From Sphingomonas trueperi (GTDB lineage Bacteria > Pseudomonadota > Alphaproteobacteria > Sphingomonadales > Sphingomonadaceae), in assembly GCF_011927635.1 (NCBI RefSeq), contig NZ_JAATJB010000003.1, positions 1 to 64,000 of the forward strand: 64,000 nt of DNA, written 5' to 3'. Made by a program: the position numbers and the translations under genes. The notes beneath the pieces are model-generated. The model had not been told where the DNA came from and made no database searches. It saw only the letters and a program-made list of their open reading frames with translations. Shown one piece after another: positions 1 to 7,933 of this stretch; the stretch's first letter is position 1; each line of letters starts with the position of its first letter.

Positions 1-1
1 C

Positions 2-55
2 GAAGCCGAAGAGCAATATTATGCTGCCGCGGACAACCTCGATATGGCAGCGTGA
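2..55 (+). CDS. possible 3' end of a truncated gene
   Basis: An open frame enters from the left edge and ends at a TGA at 53-55, giving a 17-residue tail that ends DNLDMAA. Nothing in it is recognisable. It is listed because it would lie inside the putative integrative element just past the integrase. It may equally be chance. Confidence 0.2.
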   Translation, partial: EAEEQYYAAADNLDMAA

Positions 56-313
56 CTCACAACCCAACGCCTCCGGCAGACCCGGCGCGGTTCAGAATGA
101 GGGCAATAGTTGGTTGAGAGACCCACCCAAAAGAGTGCCGCGACTCCGGCCTAAAAAGTACCAAATTGGTTCATCGGGCGAGGGTTCGTGTCCGGGTTTC
201 GGACCAGATTTTTTGGTGGGCCACGAAGGGGCCACGGATCGCAGGTTCCGCCAAAACCCACGCTTTTCTGCGGGCTGCAGCGCCAGATGTGAGTCCTGTA
301 AGCCGCAAAGCAT
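56..313. other. gene-free left edge with a weak terminator-like hairpin
   Basis: No convincing gene is seen here. A hairpin GTCCG-GGTTT-CGGAC at 190-204 is followed by a T-run at 209-214, which would resemble a weak plus-strand intrinsic terminator. The stretch lies just beyond the 3' end of the integrase and probably belongs to the integrated element. Confidence 0.3.
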
Positions 314-1546
314 CTAACAAGCCATCACCTCAGGAAAAGGCAGGATAGTCGCCCCGCTGCGCAGGCTATCCAGCAGGTCCGACCACCACTGTGCCATCGC
401 CACGCGTTCCTTCCAGTGTCTGCCGCGATGGTAAGCCGCGCGGACCCTGTCGCTGTCGCCGTGCGCCAACGCGCGTTCGATGGCGTCGTAGGACCATTTG
501 CCGGATTCGTTCAGCAAGGTGCTCGCCATCGCCCGGAAGCCGTGTGCCGTCATCTCGTCGCTGGAGTATCCGAGGCGGCGAAGTGCAGCGTTGAGGGTGT
601 TGTCCGACATCGGCCGCGTGCGAGACCGCATCGATGGGAAGACATAGCCATTGGACCCGGTGATCGAGCGGATCTCAAGGAGGATGGCGATCGACTGAGT
701 CGAGAGTGGGACATGATGTGGCTTGCGCATCTTCATCTTCTCGGCCGGGATGGTCCACACGGCGGCGTCCAAGTCGATCTCCTCCCACCGGGCATGGCGC
801 AATTCCCCAGGGCGGACGAACACATGGGGCGCCAGCTGCAGTGCCCATTTGGTCATTCCCTGGCCTTCGTAGCTGTCAATGGCACGCAGCAGCTTCCCGA
901 CATCCTTCGCTTCGGTGACGGCGCCATAATGCGTGACGGTCGGCGTCAATAACGCGCCACGCAGATCCCGTGTCGGATCGGACTTTAATCGGGCAGTGGC
1001 GATCGCGTAGCGGAACACGGCGCTCGCCAACTGGAGGGTGCGCCGTGCGGTCTCCAGCTTGCCGCGCTTCTCGATCTTCCGGATCGCGGCTAGCGCATCG
1101 ATCGGCTCGATCTCGTGGATCGGCATCTTGCCGATCGAGTTGTCGAGCAGGCTGAGGAGATATTCGCTGCGTGACGCGGTTGCAGGAGCCCACGCCCGGT
1201 CACCATCACGCCGTCTCTTTGAGCAGTATTCGTTGGCGACACGGGTGAAGGTAATTTCCGCAAGCGCTTCCTTCCGGAGCTTCTCGCGATGCCGCTCTAG
1301 AGCGGGGTCTTTCCCTTCTGCCAGAAGTTCTCGGGCGTCGTCGCGCAGATTGCGCGCGTCGCGCAGGCCTACCTCGGGGTAAGCGCCGAAACTGAGCTTC
1401 TTTTCGACGCCGTGGCGCTTGTACTTCATCCGCCAGAGGCGGGAGCCGGACGGCGACACGACGAGAAACAGGCCTAGCTCGTCGTACAGCTTGTAGGCCT
1501 TGTCGCGAGTCTTGGCCTTTCGAATTGCGATATCGCTCAGCGCCAT
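314..1546 (-). CDS. P4-type tyrosine integrase (site-specific recombinase)
   Basis: The 410-residue protein has the layout of phage P4-like integrases. An Arm-DNA-binding (DUF4102-like) N-terminus covers about residues 1-90 (LSDIAIRKAKTRDKAYKLYD, then LSFGAYPEVGLRDAR). A central SAM-like domain follows, then a C-terminal catalytic domain. The catalytic arginine sits in FVRPGELRHARW, the HxxR box is HGFRAMAS, and the tyrosine is probably in AAYHRGRHWKERV. I chose the ATG at 1546 (MALSD) because it matches the usual family N-terminus; the frame is open 28 codons further upstream. The gene begins about 200 bp from the 3' end of tRNA-Thr and reads away from it, the usual arrangement for an integrase at a tRNA attachment site. 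The rest of the element should lie to the left, outside the window. Confidence 0.9.
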   Translation of the reverse strand: MALSDIAIRKAKTRDKAYKLYDELGLFLVVSPSGSRLWRMKYKRHGVEKKLSFGAYPEVGLRDARNLRDDARELLAEGKDPALERHREKLRKEALAEITFTRVANEYCSKRRRDGDRAWAPATASRSEYLLSLLDNSIGKMPIHEIEPIDALAAIRKIEKRGKLETARRTLQLASAVFRYAIATARLKSDPTRDLRGALLTPTVTHYGAVTEAKDVGKLLRAIDSYEGQGMTKWALQLAPHVFVRPGELRHARWEEIDLDAAVWTIPAEKMKMRKPHHVPLSTQSIAILLEIRSITGSNGYVFPSMRSRTRPMSDNTLNAALRRLGYSSDEMTAHGFRAMASTLLNESGKWSYDAIERALAHGDSDRVRAAYHRGRHWKERVAMAQWWSDLLDSLRSGATILPFPEVMAC

Positions 1547-1681
1547 GGTTCGGGCCTTTCGTAGCGAAGCCCGACCGGGTGGGGCCTCATGCCAAATTTT
1601 AGATCCGCAATCCTGGGAAAAGGGCCCCACTTGGCCTTGCGCTTCAGTGGAACTGAACGAGCGATCACGAACCGGACGGCC

Positions 1682-1705
1682 AAAAAATACCGCAGATTTC
1701 TGCGG
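1682..1705 (-). terminator. probable intrinsic terminator downstream of tRNA-Thr
   Basis: A perfect inverted repeat CCGCAGA-TT-TCTGCGG at 1690-1705 is followed on the minus strand by TATTTTTT. It lies about 40 bp beyond the tRNA 3' end, so it fits as the tRNA terminator. Being between tRNA and integrase, it could also be a protein-binding arm of the attachment region. Confidence 0.55.
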
Positions 1706-1742
1706 TTTACAAAGCCGTATGGGATTTCCTGGGATCGAAAAA

Positions 1743-1818
1743 TGGTGCCGGTTGCAGGAATCGAACCCGCGACCTTCGGTTTACAAAACCGCTGCTCTAC
1801 CAGCTGAGCTAAACCGGC
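1743..1818 (-). tRNA. tRNA-Thr (anticodon UGU)
   Basis: The minus strand folds as a complete cloverleaf with a 7-bp acceptor stem GCCGGTT/AACCGGC. The D arm is GCTC-AGCTGGTA-GAGC, the anticodon loop TTTGTAA places TGT at 34-36, and the T arm is GCGGG-TTCGATT-CCTGC. CCA is encoded at 1743-1745. One G-A mismatch closes the anticodon stem. Its 3' end faces the integrase and is the likely attB site of the element. Confidence 0.95.
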
Positions 1819-2004
1819 CCTGGCTTGCTGCGAAGCGAGGCTAAACCCGCATCTGCGCGGTTTGTCGCAGCGGGTCAAGCGGGAAGGGCCTGACGGCGAC
1901 CGCGCCTGCAACACGGCTCCCGCCGGCAGGTGCTGGCGGAGCGCTGTCGATACGCTCGATGGGCTGCGCTCCCAGGGTTTTACCCCGAGAACGCAGCGCA
2001 TCGG

Positions 2005-4734
2005 TTACATGCGGAAGCTAACGCTTGCCGCAAACACTCGACCGTTCTTGTAGAAGGCGGTCGGAGCATCCTTGGTGCCGCTGTACGAATAATAGGTTTC
2101 GTCCAGCAGGTTTTGTGCGTTGACGCTCACCGTCACCTGCTCGGTCAGCTTGTACGCGATCGAAGCGTCGAGCTGGTGGTAGCCGTCGGTGCTGTCGACC
2201 GAGTTGAGGCGGCCGATGCCGGTGAAATAGTGGCTGCGCCAGTTCCAGCTCACGCGCGCCTGGAGCGGCCCCTTTTCGTAATAGGGGATCACGTTGATGG
2301 TGTGGCGCGACAGATAGGGCAGGTTGAGCACGTTGCCGTCAGCGTCCGATCCAGCGTCGTCCTTGGCGTAGGTATAGTTGGTCTGGATGCCGAAGCCGCC
2401 CCAGATCGGGGTCTGGAACGCCACCGACACGCCGTTCACGGTCGCGTCCGATGCGTTGACCGGCAGGTTCACCTGATAGGTCGCCAGCTGCCCGGTCAGC
2501 TGGTTCAACAGCGTCTGCACGCTCGTCTTGGAAACGATGTACGAGCTGATCTCGCGGCGGAAATATTCCACCGAGAAGAGGCCGCCCGGACGGAAATACC
2601 ATTCCGCCGAGAGCTCGTAGTTGCGCGATTCATACGGCGCCAGGTTGGGGTTGCCGCCGCCTGCGGTTAGCTGGGTATCGTTGCGGCTGAACGAGCCGGC
2701 CAGTTGATTGTAGCGCGGACGGGCGATCACGTCGGCAATGCTGCCGCGAACCAGGAAAGTCGGCGTGACCTGATAGGCGACGTTGATGCTGGGCAGGAAC
2801 TTCAGATAATCCGTCGTGGTCCGCGTCGGGATCGGTGTGGACGAACCGTTCAGGAAGGTCGCATAGTCCGAGATGTCCTTGGTATAGACCATCCGATAAC
2901 CGACATTGCCGCGCACCGGGCCGCGCTCGAAATCGAGCTGGGCATAGGCCGAGCCATTCTGTTCGCGGACTCGGTAGGACGAACCATAATCACGCCCTGC
3001 GTCGACATAGATGCCGCTGTTCAGCGCATCAATCACCGCGTCGCCCGTCAACGTGGCAAAGCGGTTCGAATTGCCGGTGGCGTTGAGGCCGTCGAACAGG
3101 CCTTCCGGCGACAGCACATATTTGTAGTTCGCTAGCGTGATCGGGCTGGTGAAGTATACGCGCGAACCGAACGCATCGAGGCGGTTGATGTGATCGGAAT
3201 ATTTCACGCCCAGGCGCACCTTGGTGAAGATGCTGTTGTCCACGTCCGCCGCCATGTCCAACTGGCCATAGCCTTCCTCGTCGAGCGTCTGGCTGCGGCC
3301 GATGCCGCCGATCTGATAGGCGTTGATCACGCTGCCGTCAGGCAGGGTCGTCGGCCGCAGGTCGCTGCGGAAGAAGGCGTTCGGGTTGGTCGGATCGGTC
3401 GCGAAGGTCACGTCGGAGCTGTTCGCCGAATAGGCGTAGCTGAACGGCATGTTGCTCTGGACGTTGAACAGATACTCCGGATCGGTGCCGCCCGTCGCCT
3501 TCGTCCAGCCGCCGTTCGCGCTGAGCGTGACCTTGCCTACCGTCCAGTCGGCGGCAAGGTTGACGCTGGAGGTGCGGACTTTCGTCTTGCGATAGTTGTT
3601 GTCCAGCTGGGCGCTGGTCGACGGCAGCGTCGTCGATCCGAACGAGGCGTTGGTGATCAGCCCGTTCGAAACCGTTGCCGAGTTCAGCGCACCGGTGGCC
3701 CAGCCCGGCACGACATATTCGGACTGGCTGAAATTGTTGTAGGTGCCGTCGATGTGCAGCCCGGTGAGGGTCAGGTGCAGCGCGTCCGACGGATTGTACT
3801 GCACGGCAACCTGGCCGCCGATGCGTTCGCGGGTCTGCTTGAAATAGGCATGGTTGATGCCGTACGGATAGCGCGCATTGGCGAGATCCTGCAGCGAGCC
3901 GCCGGTGATCTGCGCGTTCGGGTTCTTCAGCGAAAGATTGCCGTTGGCGTCGGTATTCAGGAAGTCCTTGCCCGAGGCATAGCCGAAATATTCGATGCCG
4001 GCACGCGCCAGCGAATCCTTGTCGTAGGTCGCGGCTGCGAGAATGCCGAAATTGCCGGCGTCGTTATGCCAGCTGTAGAGCAGCGAACCGCGCGGATTGC
4101 CCAGGTCGGACCGGTCGTTGTACGAATAGCCAGCCGAGCCGATCAGCGTGTTCGGCTTGAGGTCGAGCGGCTTGCGGGTGTGCACGATCACGGTGCCGCC
4201 GAGGCTGCCCTCATCGATGCGCGGCTCGGGCGACTTGAACACTTCGATGCGCTCGACGATTTCCGGCGCAAGCAGCGAATAGTTGAAGGTGCGCGATGTC
4301 ACGTCGCCAGGCGCACCACCCCAGTCTGCGGATGCGATGTTGTGGCCGTCGATCAGGATGCGGTTCAGCGCCGGATCGGTGCCCTGGATGGCGACCTTCT
4401 CACCGATGCCGAACTGGCGGTCGATGCTGACGCCCGGAATGTGCGACAGCGATTCCGCGACATTGCGATCGGGGAACTTGCCCACGTCCTCGGCGGTGAT
4501 GACGTCGACGACAGCATTGGCGTTGCGCTTCACCTCGATCGCGCGACGAAGGCTGCCGCGGATGCCGGTGACGACGATTTCGTCGCCGCCGCTGGCGCCC
4601 TGGCCGCCGTCCTGGCCTTGTGCAGGAGCCGGTGCAGAATCCTGCGCGAACGCCGGAGCGGCGGCCGCGAAACTGGCGATCAACAGGGCCGCAACACAGG
4701 ACGAATCCTTAAATCCTAGCAACTTACTACGCAT
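2005..4734 (-). CDS. TonB-dependent outer-membrane receptor, probable glycan importer
   Basis: A 909-residue receptor of the large Xanthomonas/Caulobacter carbohydrate-type TonB class. It has a signal peptide (LIASFAAAAPAFAQ) and a Pro/Gly/Gln-rich linker. The plug domain starts near GDEIVVTGIRGSLRRAIEVK and includes VVDVITAEDVGKFPDRNVAE, typical of this subfamily. A long 22-strand-type barrel ends in VFAASVSFRM, without the usual terminal aromatic residue. The start at 4734 sits just upstream of the signal peptide; the open frame runs further up but into the preceding gene. It lies 26 bp after the glycosylasparaginase on the same strand, so the two are probably co-transcribed. From that neighbour and the glycosidase operon, I infer uptake of N-glycans or glyco-asparagines; substrate is not readable from sequence. 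Confidence 0.88.
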   Translation of the reverse strand: MRSKLLGFKDSSCVAALLIASFAAAAPAFAQDSAPAPAQGQDGGQGASGGDEIVVTGIRGSLRRAIEVKRNANAVVDVITAEDVGKFPDRNVAESLSHIPGVSIDRQFGIGEKVAIQGTDPALNRILIDGHNIASADWGGAPGDVTSRTFNYSLLAPEIVERIEVFKSPEPRIDEGSLGGTVIVHTRKPLDLKPNTLIGSAGYSYNDRSDLGNPRGSLLYSWHNDAGNFGILAAATYDKDSLARAGIEYFGYASGKDFLNTDANGNLSLKNPNAQITGGSLQDLANARYPYGINHAYFKQTRERIGGQVAVQYNPSDALHLTLTGLHIDGTYNNFSQSEYVVPGWATGALNSATVSNGLITNASFGSTTLPSTSAQLDNNYRKTKVRTSSVNLAADWTVGKVTLSANGGWTKATGGTDPEYLFNVQSNMPFSYAYSANSSDVTFATDPTNPNAFFRSDLRPTTLPDGSVINAYQIGGIGRSQTLDEEGYGQLDMAADVDNSIFTKVRLGVKYSDHINRLDAFGSRVYFTSPITLANYKYVLSPEGLFDGLNATGNSNRFATLTGDAVIDALNSGIYVDAGRDYGSSYRVREQNGSAYAQLDFERGPVRGNVGYRMVYTKDISDYATFLNGSSTPIPTRTTTDYLKFLPSINVAYQVTPTFLVRGSIADVIARPRYNQLAGSFSRNDTQLTAGGGNPNLAPYESRNYELSAEWYFRPGGLFSVEYFRREISSYIVSKTSVQTLLNQLTGQLATYQVNLPVNASDATVNGVSVAFQTPIWGGFGIQTNYTYAKDDAGSDADGNVLNLPYLSRHTINVIPYYEKGPLQARVSWNWRSHYFTGIGRLNSVDSTDGYHQLDASIAYKLTEQVTVSVNAQNLLDETYYSYSGTKDAPTAFYKNGRVFAASVSFRM

Positions 4735-4760
4735 AAACCCTATGTCCCTTTTTTCTGAAA

Positions 4761-5765
4761 CTACGATGCGACGGTGGCGGCCTGCCCAAGGCTTGCCGCC
4801 GTATGCACGGATGTTTGCCCCCCAAGATCGGTAACCGCATAAGTAAAGCCCGGCTGGAGCGCGAAGGCGCCGACCCGGCCGTGGCGGTCGATGGCGAGGA
4901 ACGCGACCTGCGCGTCCTTCACGGCATCGCCGCGCAATTTTGCGATGTGCAGCACGGCCTCGCGGCAGGCGGCCATCGGATCCATGCCCGCGCGCATCGA
5001 CGAGACGACGCGCGCCGAACCGGCGATCCGCGTCACTTCCTCGCCCACGCCGGTGGAGGTCGCGGCACCCACATCGGGCTCGACCATCAGGCCGCACCCG
5101 GCCTGGGGCGAATCCCCGACGCGGCCGCGCAGCTTGAAGGCCATGCCCGAGGTGGTGCAGGCGCCCGCCAAGCGGCCATTGGCATCACAGGCGACAATAC
5201 CAATCGTGTCGTGGTCCAGCGCTGAGCCGCGCTGATTTTCTATATTGGCTACAGGCTTGTACTGGGCAGTCTTAAGCCATTCGCGCCACGCCGCCTCGGC
5301 CTCGGGCGTCAGCAGGCGGGTCTTGGGGAACCCCTGGTCGAGTGCGAACTGGCGCGCGCCTTCGCCCACCAGGAAGGTGTGCGGGGTCTTCTCCATGACG
5401 CGGCGCGCCACCGAAATCGGGTGGAGGATGTCCTCCAGCGCGGCCACCGCGCCGACATTGCCGCGATCGTCCATGATGATTGCGTCGAGCGTTACACGGC
5501 CGTCGCGATCGGGATAGCCGCCCAGGCCCACCGAGTGGTTTTTCGGGTCTGCCTCGGGCACCCAGCCGCCGGCCTCGACCGCGTCGATTAGCGAGCCGGT
5601 CTTCTTCCACTGGGCATAGGCAGCGGCGTTCGCGGCCGCGCCGAAGTCCCAGGTCGAGACGATCAGCGCGCGCGGCGCCGATGCCTGCGCGATCGCCGCG
5701 CCCGCGGGCAGCACGGCTGCACCCGCCAACCCCAATTTCAACGCCTCGCGCCGATCCAGTCCCAT
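4761..5765 (-). CDS. glycosylasparaginase (N4-(beta-GlcNAc)-L-asparaginase), Tat-exported
   Basis: A 334-residue Ntn-hydrolase that splits the GlcNAc-Asn bond left when an N-glycan has been stripped from its peptide. The autoprocessing site is DHDTIGIVACD, with Thr187 as the nucleophile exposed by self-cleavage. The partner motif TTSGMAFKLRGRVGDSP, conserved in human AGA and bacterial homologues, follows. The N-terminus MGLDRREALKLGLAGAAVLP looks like a twin-arginine signal, so the enzyme should mature in the periplasm. It is the first gene of a two-gene unit with the TonB receptor and sits opposite the end of the glycosidase operon. An isoaspartyl-peptidase/L-asparaginase role is the main alternative, but the HDTIG and GRVGDSP signatures favour glycosylasparaginase. 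Confidence 0.87.
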   Translation of the reverse strand: MGLDRREALKLGLAGAAVLPAGAAIAQASAPRALIVSTWDFGAAANAAAYAQWKKTGSLIDAVEAGGWVPEADPKNHSVGLGGYPDRDGRVTLDAIIMDDRGNVGAVAALEDILHPISVARRVMEKTPHTFLVGEGARQFALDQGFPKTRLLTPEAEAAWREWLKTAQYKPVANIENQRGSALDHDTIGIVACDANGRLAGACTTSGMAFKLRGRVGDSPQAGCGLMVEPDVGAATSTGVGEEVTRIAGSARVVSSMRAGMDPMAACREAVLHIAKLRGDAVKDAQVAFLAIDRHGRVGAFALQPGFTYAVTDLGGQTSVHTAASLGQAATVAS

Positions 5766-5864
5766 CGATGCATCCCCATGCAGCGCCGTTGCGCCGCTCT
5801 CCTCGTTGCACGCGACGTCACATTGCTGTCACCGCGCAGAAGGGATGCTGTCATAGGTCCCATC

Positions 5865-5877
5865 GGTATACAATACC
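5865..5877. promoter_or_regulatory. candidate GntR/NagR-type operator upstream of the asparaginase-receptor unit
   Basis: A perfect inverted repeat GGTAT-ACA-ATACC lies about 100 bp upstream of the glycosylasparaginase start, in an A+T-rich pocket of an otherwise G+C-rich gap. Related GGTA/TACC elements occur at 21498-21515 next to the GntR gene and, as a half-site, at 33712-33719 upstream of the GlcNAc operon. GntR regulators of GlcNAc genes (NagR/YvoA, DasR) are known to bind TGGT...ACCA palindromes, so binding by the local GntR protein is plausible but unproven. Confidence 0.5.
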
Positions 5878-5959
5878 AAATAAAGAAACTGGTTTTATAT
5901 ATGACAGCCGATGGTCTCATCCGTTACGTTTTTTGAGTCCAATGTTGCCCAAACGCAAC

Positions 5960-5990
5960 GGGCCGGAGCGCAGCACCCGCGCCCCGGCCC
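5960..5990 (-). terminator. hairpin at the end of the glycosidase operon
   Basis: Arms GGGCCGG/CCGGCCC, extended by GCGC/GCGC across one mismatch, enclose a 7-nt loop. The hairpin lies 20 bp after the GH29 stop. No T-run follows, so it may act as an mRNA 3' stabiliser or a rho-assisted terminator. Confidence 0.5.
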
Positions 5991-6010
5991 GCTTGCAGCC
6001 CGTAATCGAC

Positions 6011-7933
6011 TCAGCGCGGCGCGGTGAAGCCGCCGATCTCGGCGATGGCGAGCTTGGGCTCGGCCAGCGCGGTCTCGGCGAAGCGGAGGCGCAGATAGCG
6101 GGCCGGGCGCGCCTGCGCAAAGCCGATGCGCTGGGTGGAAAGCGCATAGGCGATGTTGCTGAACTCGCCGCCCGCGGCAGGCTGCCAGGCCTTGCCGTCC
6201 ATGCTGACCTCGGCCGTATAGCCCTTGGGCGGGGCGGCATCGGTCATCACGTGGCGCGACGGCGTCAGGCTGAAGCCGGCCAGCGCGGTCTCGCTGCCGA
6301 GATCGATGGTCACCTCCACCGGTGCGCCGGGCTTGGGGGCGGGCACGGTCCAGATCGTGCCGGGGTCGCGATCGAGGAGCTTTTCGGCGCCGGTGCCGGG
6401 CGCGCTCACGATCTTCCAGTTGCGCGTGTCGATCACCGTCGGGTCCGACGAGACGATCGGCGCGACCGGCACCGGCGCGACCGAGCGGAACAGCGCAAAC
6501 TCGCTGATCGCGGGGCAGGCGGGCGCCTCGAGGATGCGGAGCCGGACGCGACGCGGGGCAATCGGCTGGGGGAGCCGCAGGATGCGCTGGGCCGAGATGC
6601 ATTGCTTCTCGGCGAGCTGCTGCCAGGTGCCGTCGATCTCGGCATCCACCGCGAACCGCGCCACGCGGACGCCGAGCGGCAGATATTCGCGCAGCCGGAT
6701 CACGTCGAAGCGGGTGCCGGGCTTGAGGTCGAGCGTCAGCGTCGGCGTCGTCGTGCCGTCGGGGGTGGACCAATAGGTCTCACGGTTGCCGTCGAGGACC
6801 CGCGACGCTGCGAAGGCCGCGCCCCGGGTGGCGCTGGCATGCGCGACCGCGCCCTTGGCGAGATCGGTCGCGAAGGTAGCGCGGATCGCGTCGCCGAAGC
6901 TCTTGAGGATCTTCACGTCCTGGTCGGCGATGCGGCCGCGGCGATCGGGCGGCAGGTTGAGGTTGAGATTGGTGCCCCGGCCCACCGACTCGTCATAGAG
7001 CTGCACCAGCCGTTCGGGGCTCTTCACCCGCGAATCCTCGTCGGCATGGTAGAACCAGCCCGGCCGGATCGAGACGTCGGTTTCCGCCGGCCACCAGAGC
7101 GCGCCGCCGCGCACGCCCGAATTGCCCTCGCTCTGGACATAGGGGTGGTTGGGCATGGTCGGCCAGCAGGGATCGCCCGCCACGCCGTCCTCATTGCCCA
7201 CCCAACGGATGTCGGCGCCGAGCGGATCGAAGGTGCAGGCATCGGGCTGGAGCTGGTGGACCAGCGCCACGATCGACGGCCAGTTGTAATAGGCCGGGGC
7301 GTCGATCTTCCGCGTCTCGCGCGCGCCGCCATAATAGCCGTCGCCGCCATTGGCACCGTCGAACCACACTTCGAACAGTTCGCCATACTGGGTGCAGAGC
7401 TCGGTCAGCTGGGCGCGGTAATAGGCAATGTAGGCGGGCCGGCCGTACTCGGGATGGTTGCGGTCCCAGGGCGAGAGATAGACGCCGAAGGCCAGCCCGG
7501 CGCGCTTGCACGCATCCGACATCTCGCGGACGATATCGCCCTGGCCATTCTTATAGGGGCTGTTGCGGATGCAATGCTCGGTCAGTTTGGTCGGCCACAA
7601 GCAGAAGCCGTCATGGTGCTTGCACACCAGGATCAGGCCCTTGAGCCCGCCCGCCTTGGCCGCCGCGACGATCTGATCGGCGTTGAAATCGCTGGGGTTG
7701 AAGGTCTTGGGATCCTCGTCGCCATAGCCCCATTCCTTGTCGGTGAAGGTGTTCATCGAGAAGTGGATGAAGGCATATTGCTCGCGCTGATGCCATTTCC
7801 ACTGCCGCGCCGACGGCGTGGCGCCATAGGGCTTGGGCGCGGGCGTCCTGGCGGCGGCGCTGGTCGCGGCATGGGCGAGCGCCGGGGTGGCGATGCCGGC
7901 GGCGACGAGCGCGCGGCGGGAAAGGGTCGTCAT
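6011..7933 (-). CDS. GH29 alpha-L-fucosidase with discoidin-type domains
   Basis: A 640-residue exported enzyme predicted to remove alpha-L-fucose from glycans. The GH29 barrel (about 40-370) begins at QWKWHQREQYAFIHFSMNTF. It carries HHDGFCLWPT and the nucleophile Asp in LFEVWFDGANGG. Two F5/8 type C (discoidin-like) modules follow: one around AVAHASATRGAAFAASRVLD and one around NWKIVSAPGTGAEKLLDRDP. The N-terminus MTTLSRRALVAAGIATPALA resembles a Tat signal. It is the last gene of the seven-gene operon, and its ATG overlaps the preceding stop by 4 nt. The sequence does not tell whether it prefers core or antennary fucose. Confidence 0.88.
   Translation of the reverse strand: MTTLSRRALVAAGIATPALAHAATSAAARTPAPKPYGATPSARQWKWHQREQYAFIHFSMNTFTDKEWGYGDEDPKTFNPSDFNADQIVAAAKAGGLKGLILVCKHHDGFCLWPTKLTEHCIRNSPYKNGQGDIVREMSDACKRAGLAFGVYLSPWDRNHPEYGRPAYIAYYRAQLTELCTQYGELFEVWFDGANGGDGYYGGARETRKIDAPAYYNWPSIVALVHQLQPDACTFDPLGADIRWVGNEDGVAGDPCWPTMPNHPYVQSEGNSGVRGGALWWPAETDVSIRPGWFYHADEDSRVKSPERLVQLYDESVGRGTNLNLNLPPDRRGRIADQDVKILKSFGDAIRATFATDLAKGAVAHASATRGAAFAASRVLDGNRETYWSTPDGTTTPTLTLDLKPGTRFDVIRLREYLPLGVRVARFAVDAEIDGTWQQLAEKQCISAQRILRLPQPIAPRRVRLRILEAPACPAISEFALFRSVAPVPVAPIVSSDPTVIDTRNWKIVSAPGTGAEKLLDRDPGTIWTVPAPKPGAPVEVTIDLGSETALAGFSLTPSRHVMTDAAPPKGYTAEVSMDGKAWQPAAGGEFSNIAYALSTQRIGFAQARPARYLRLRFAETALAEPKLAIAEIGGFTAPR

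Noticed and set aside
21-317. 98-codon frame at the left edge
   Set aside because: It is cysteine/arginine-rich with no motif, and overlaps another equally plausible frame on the other strand.
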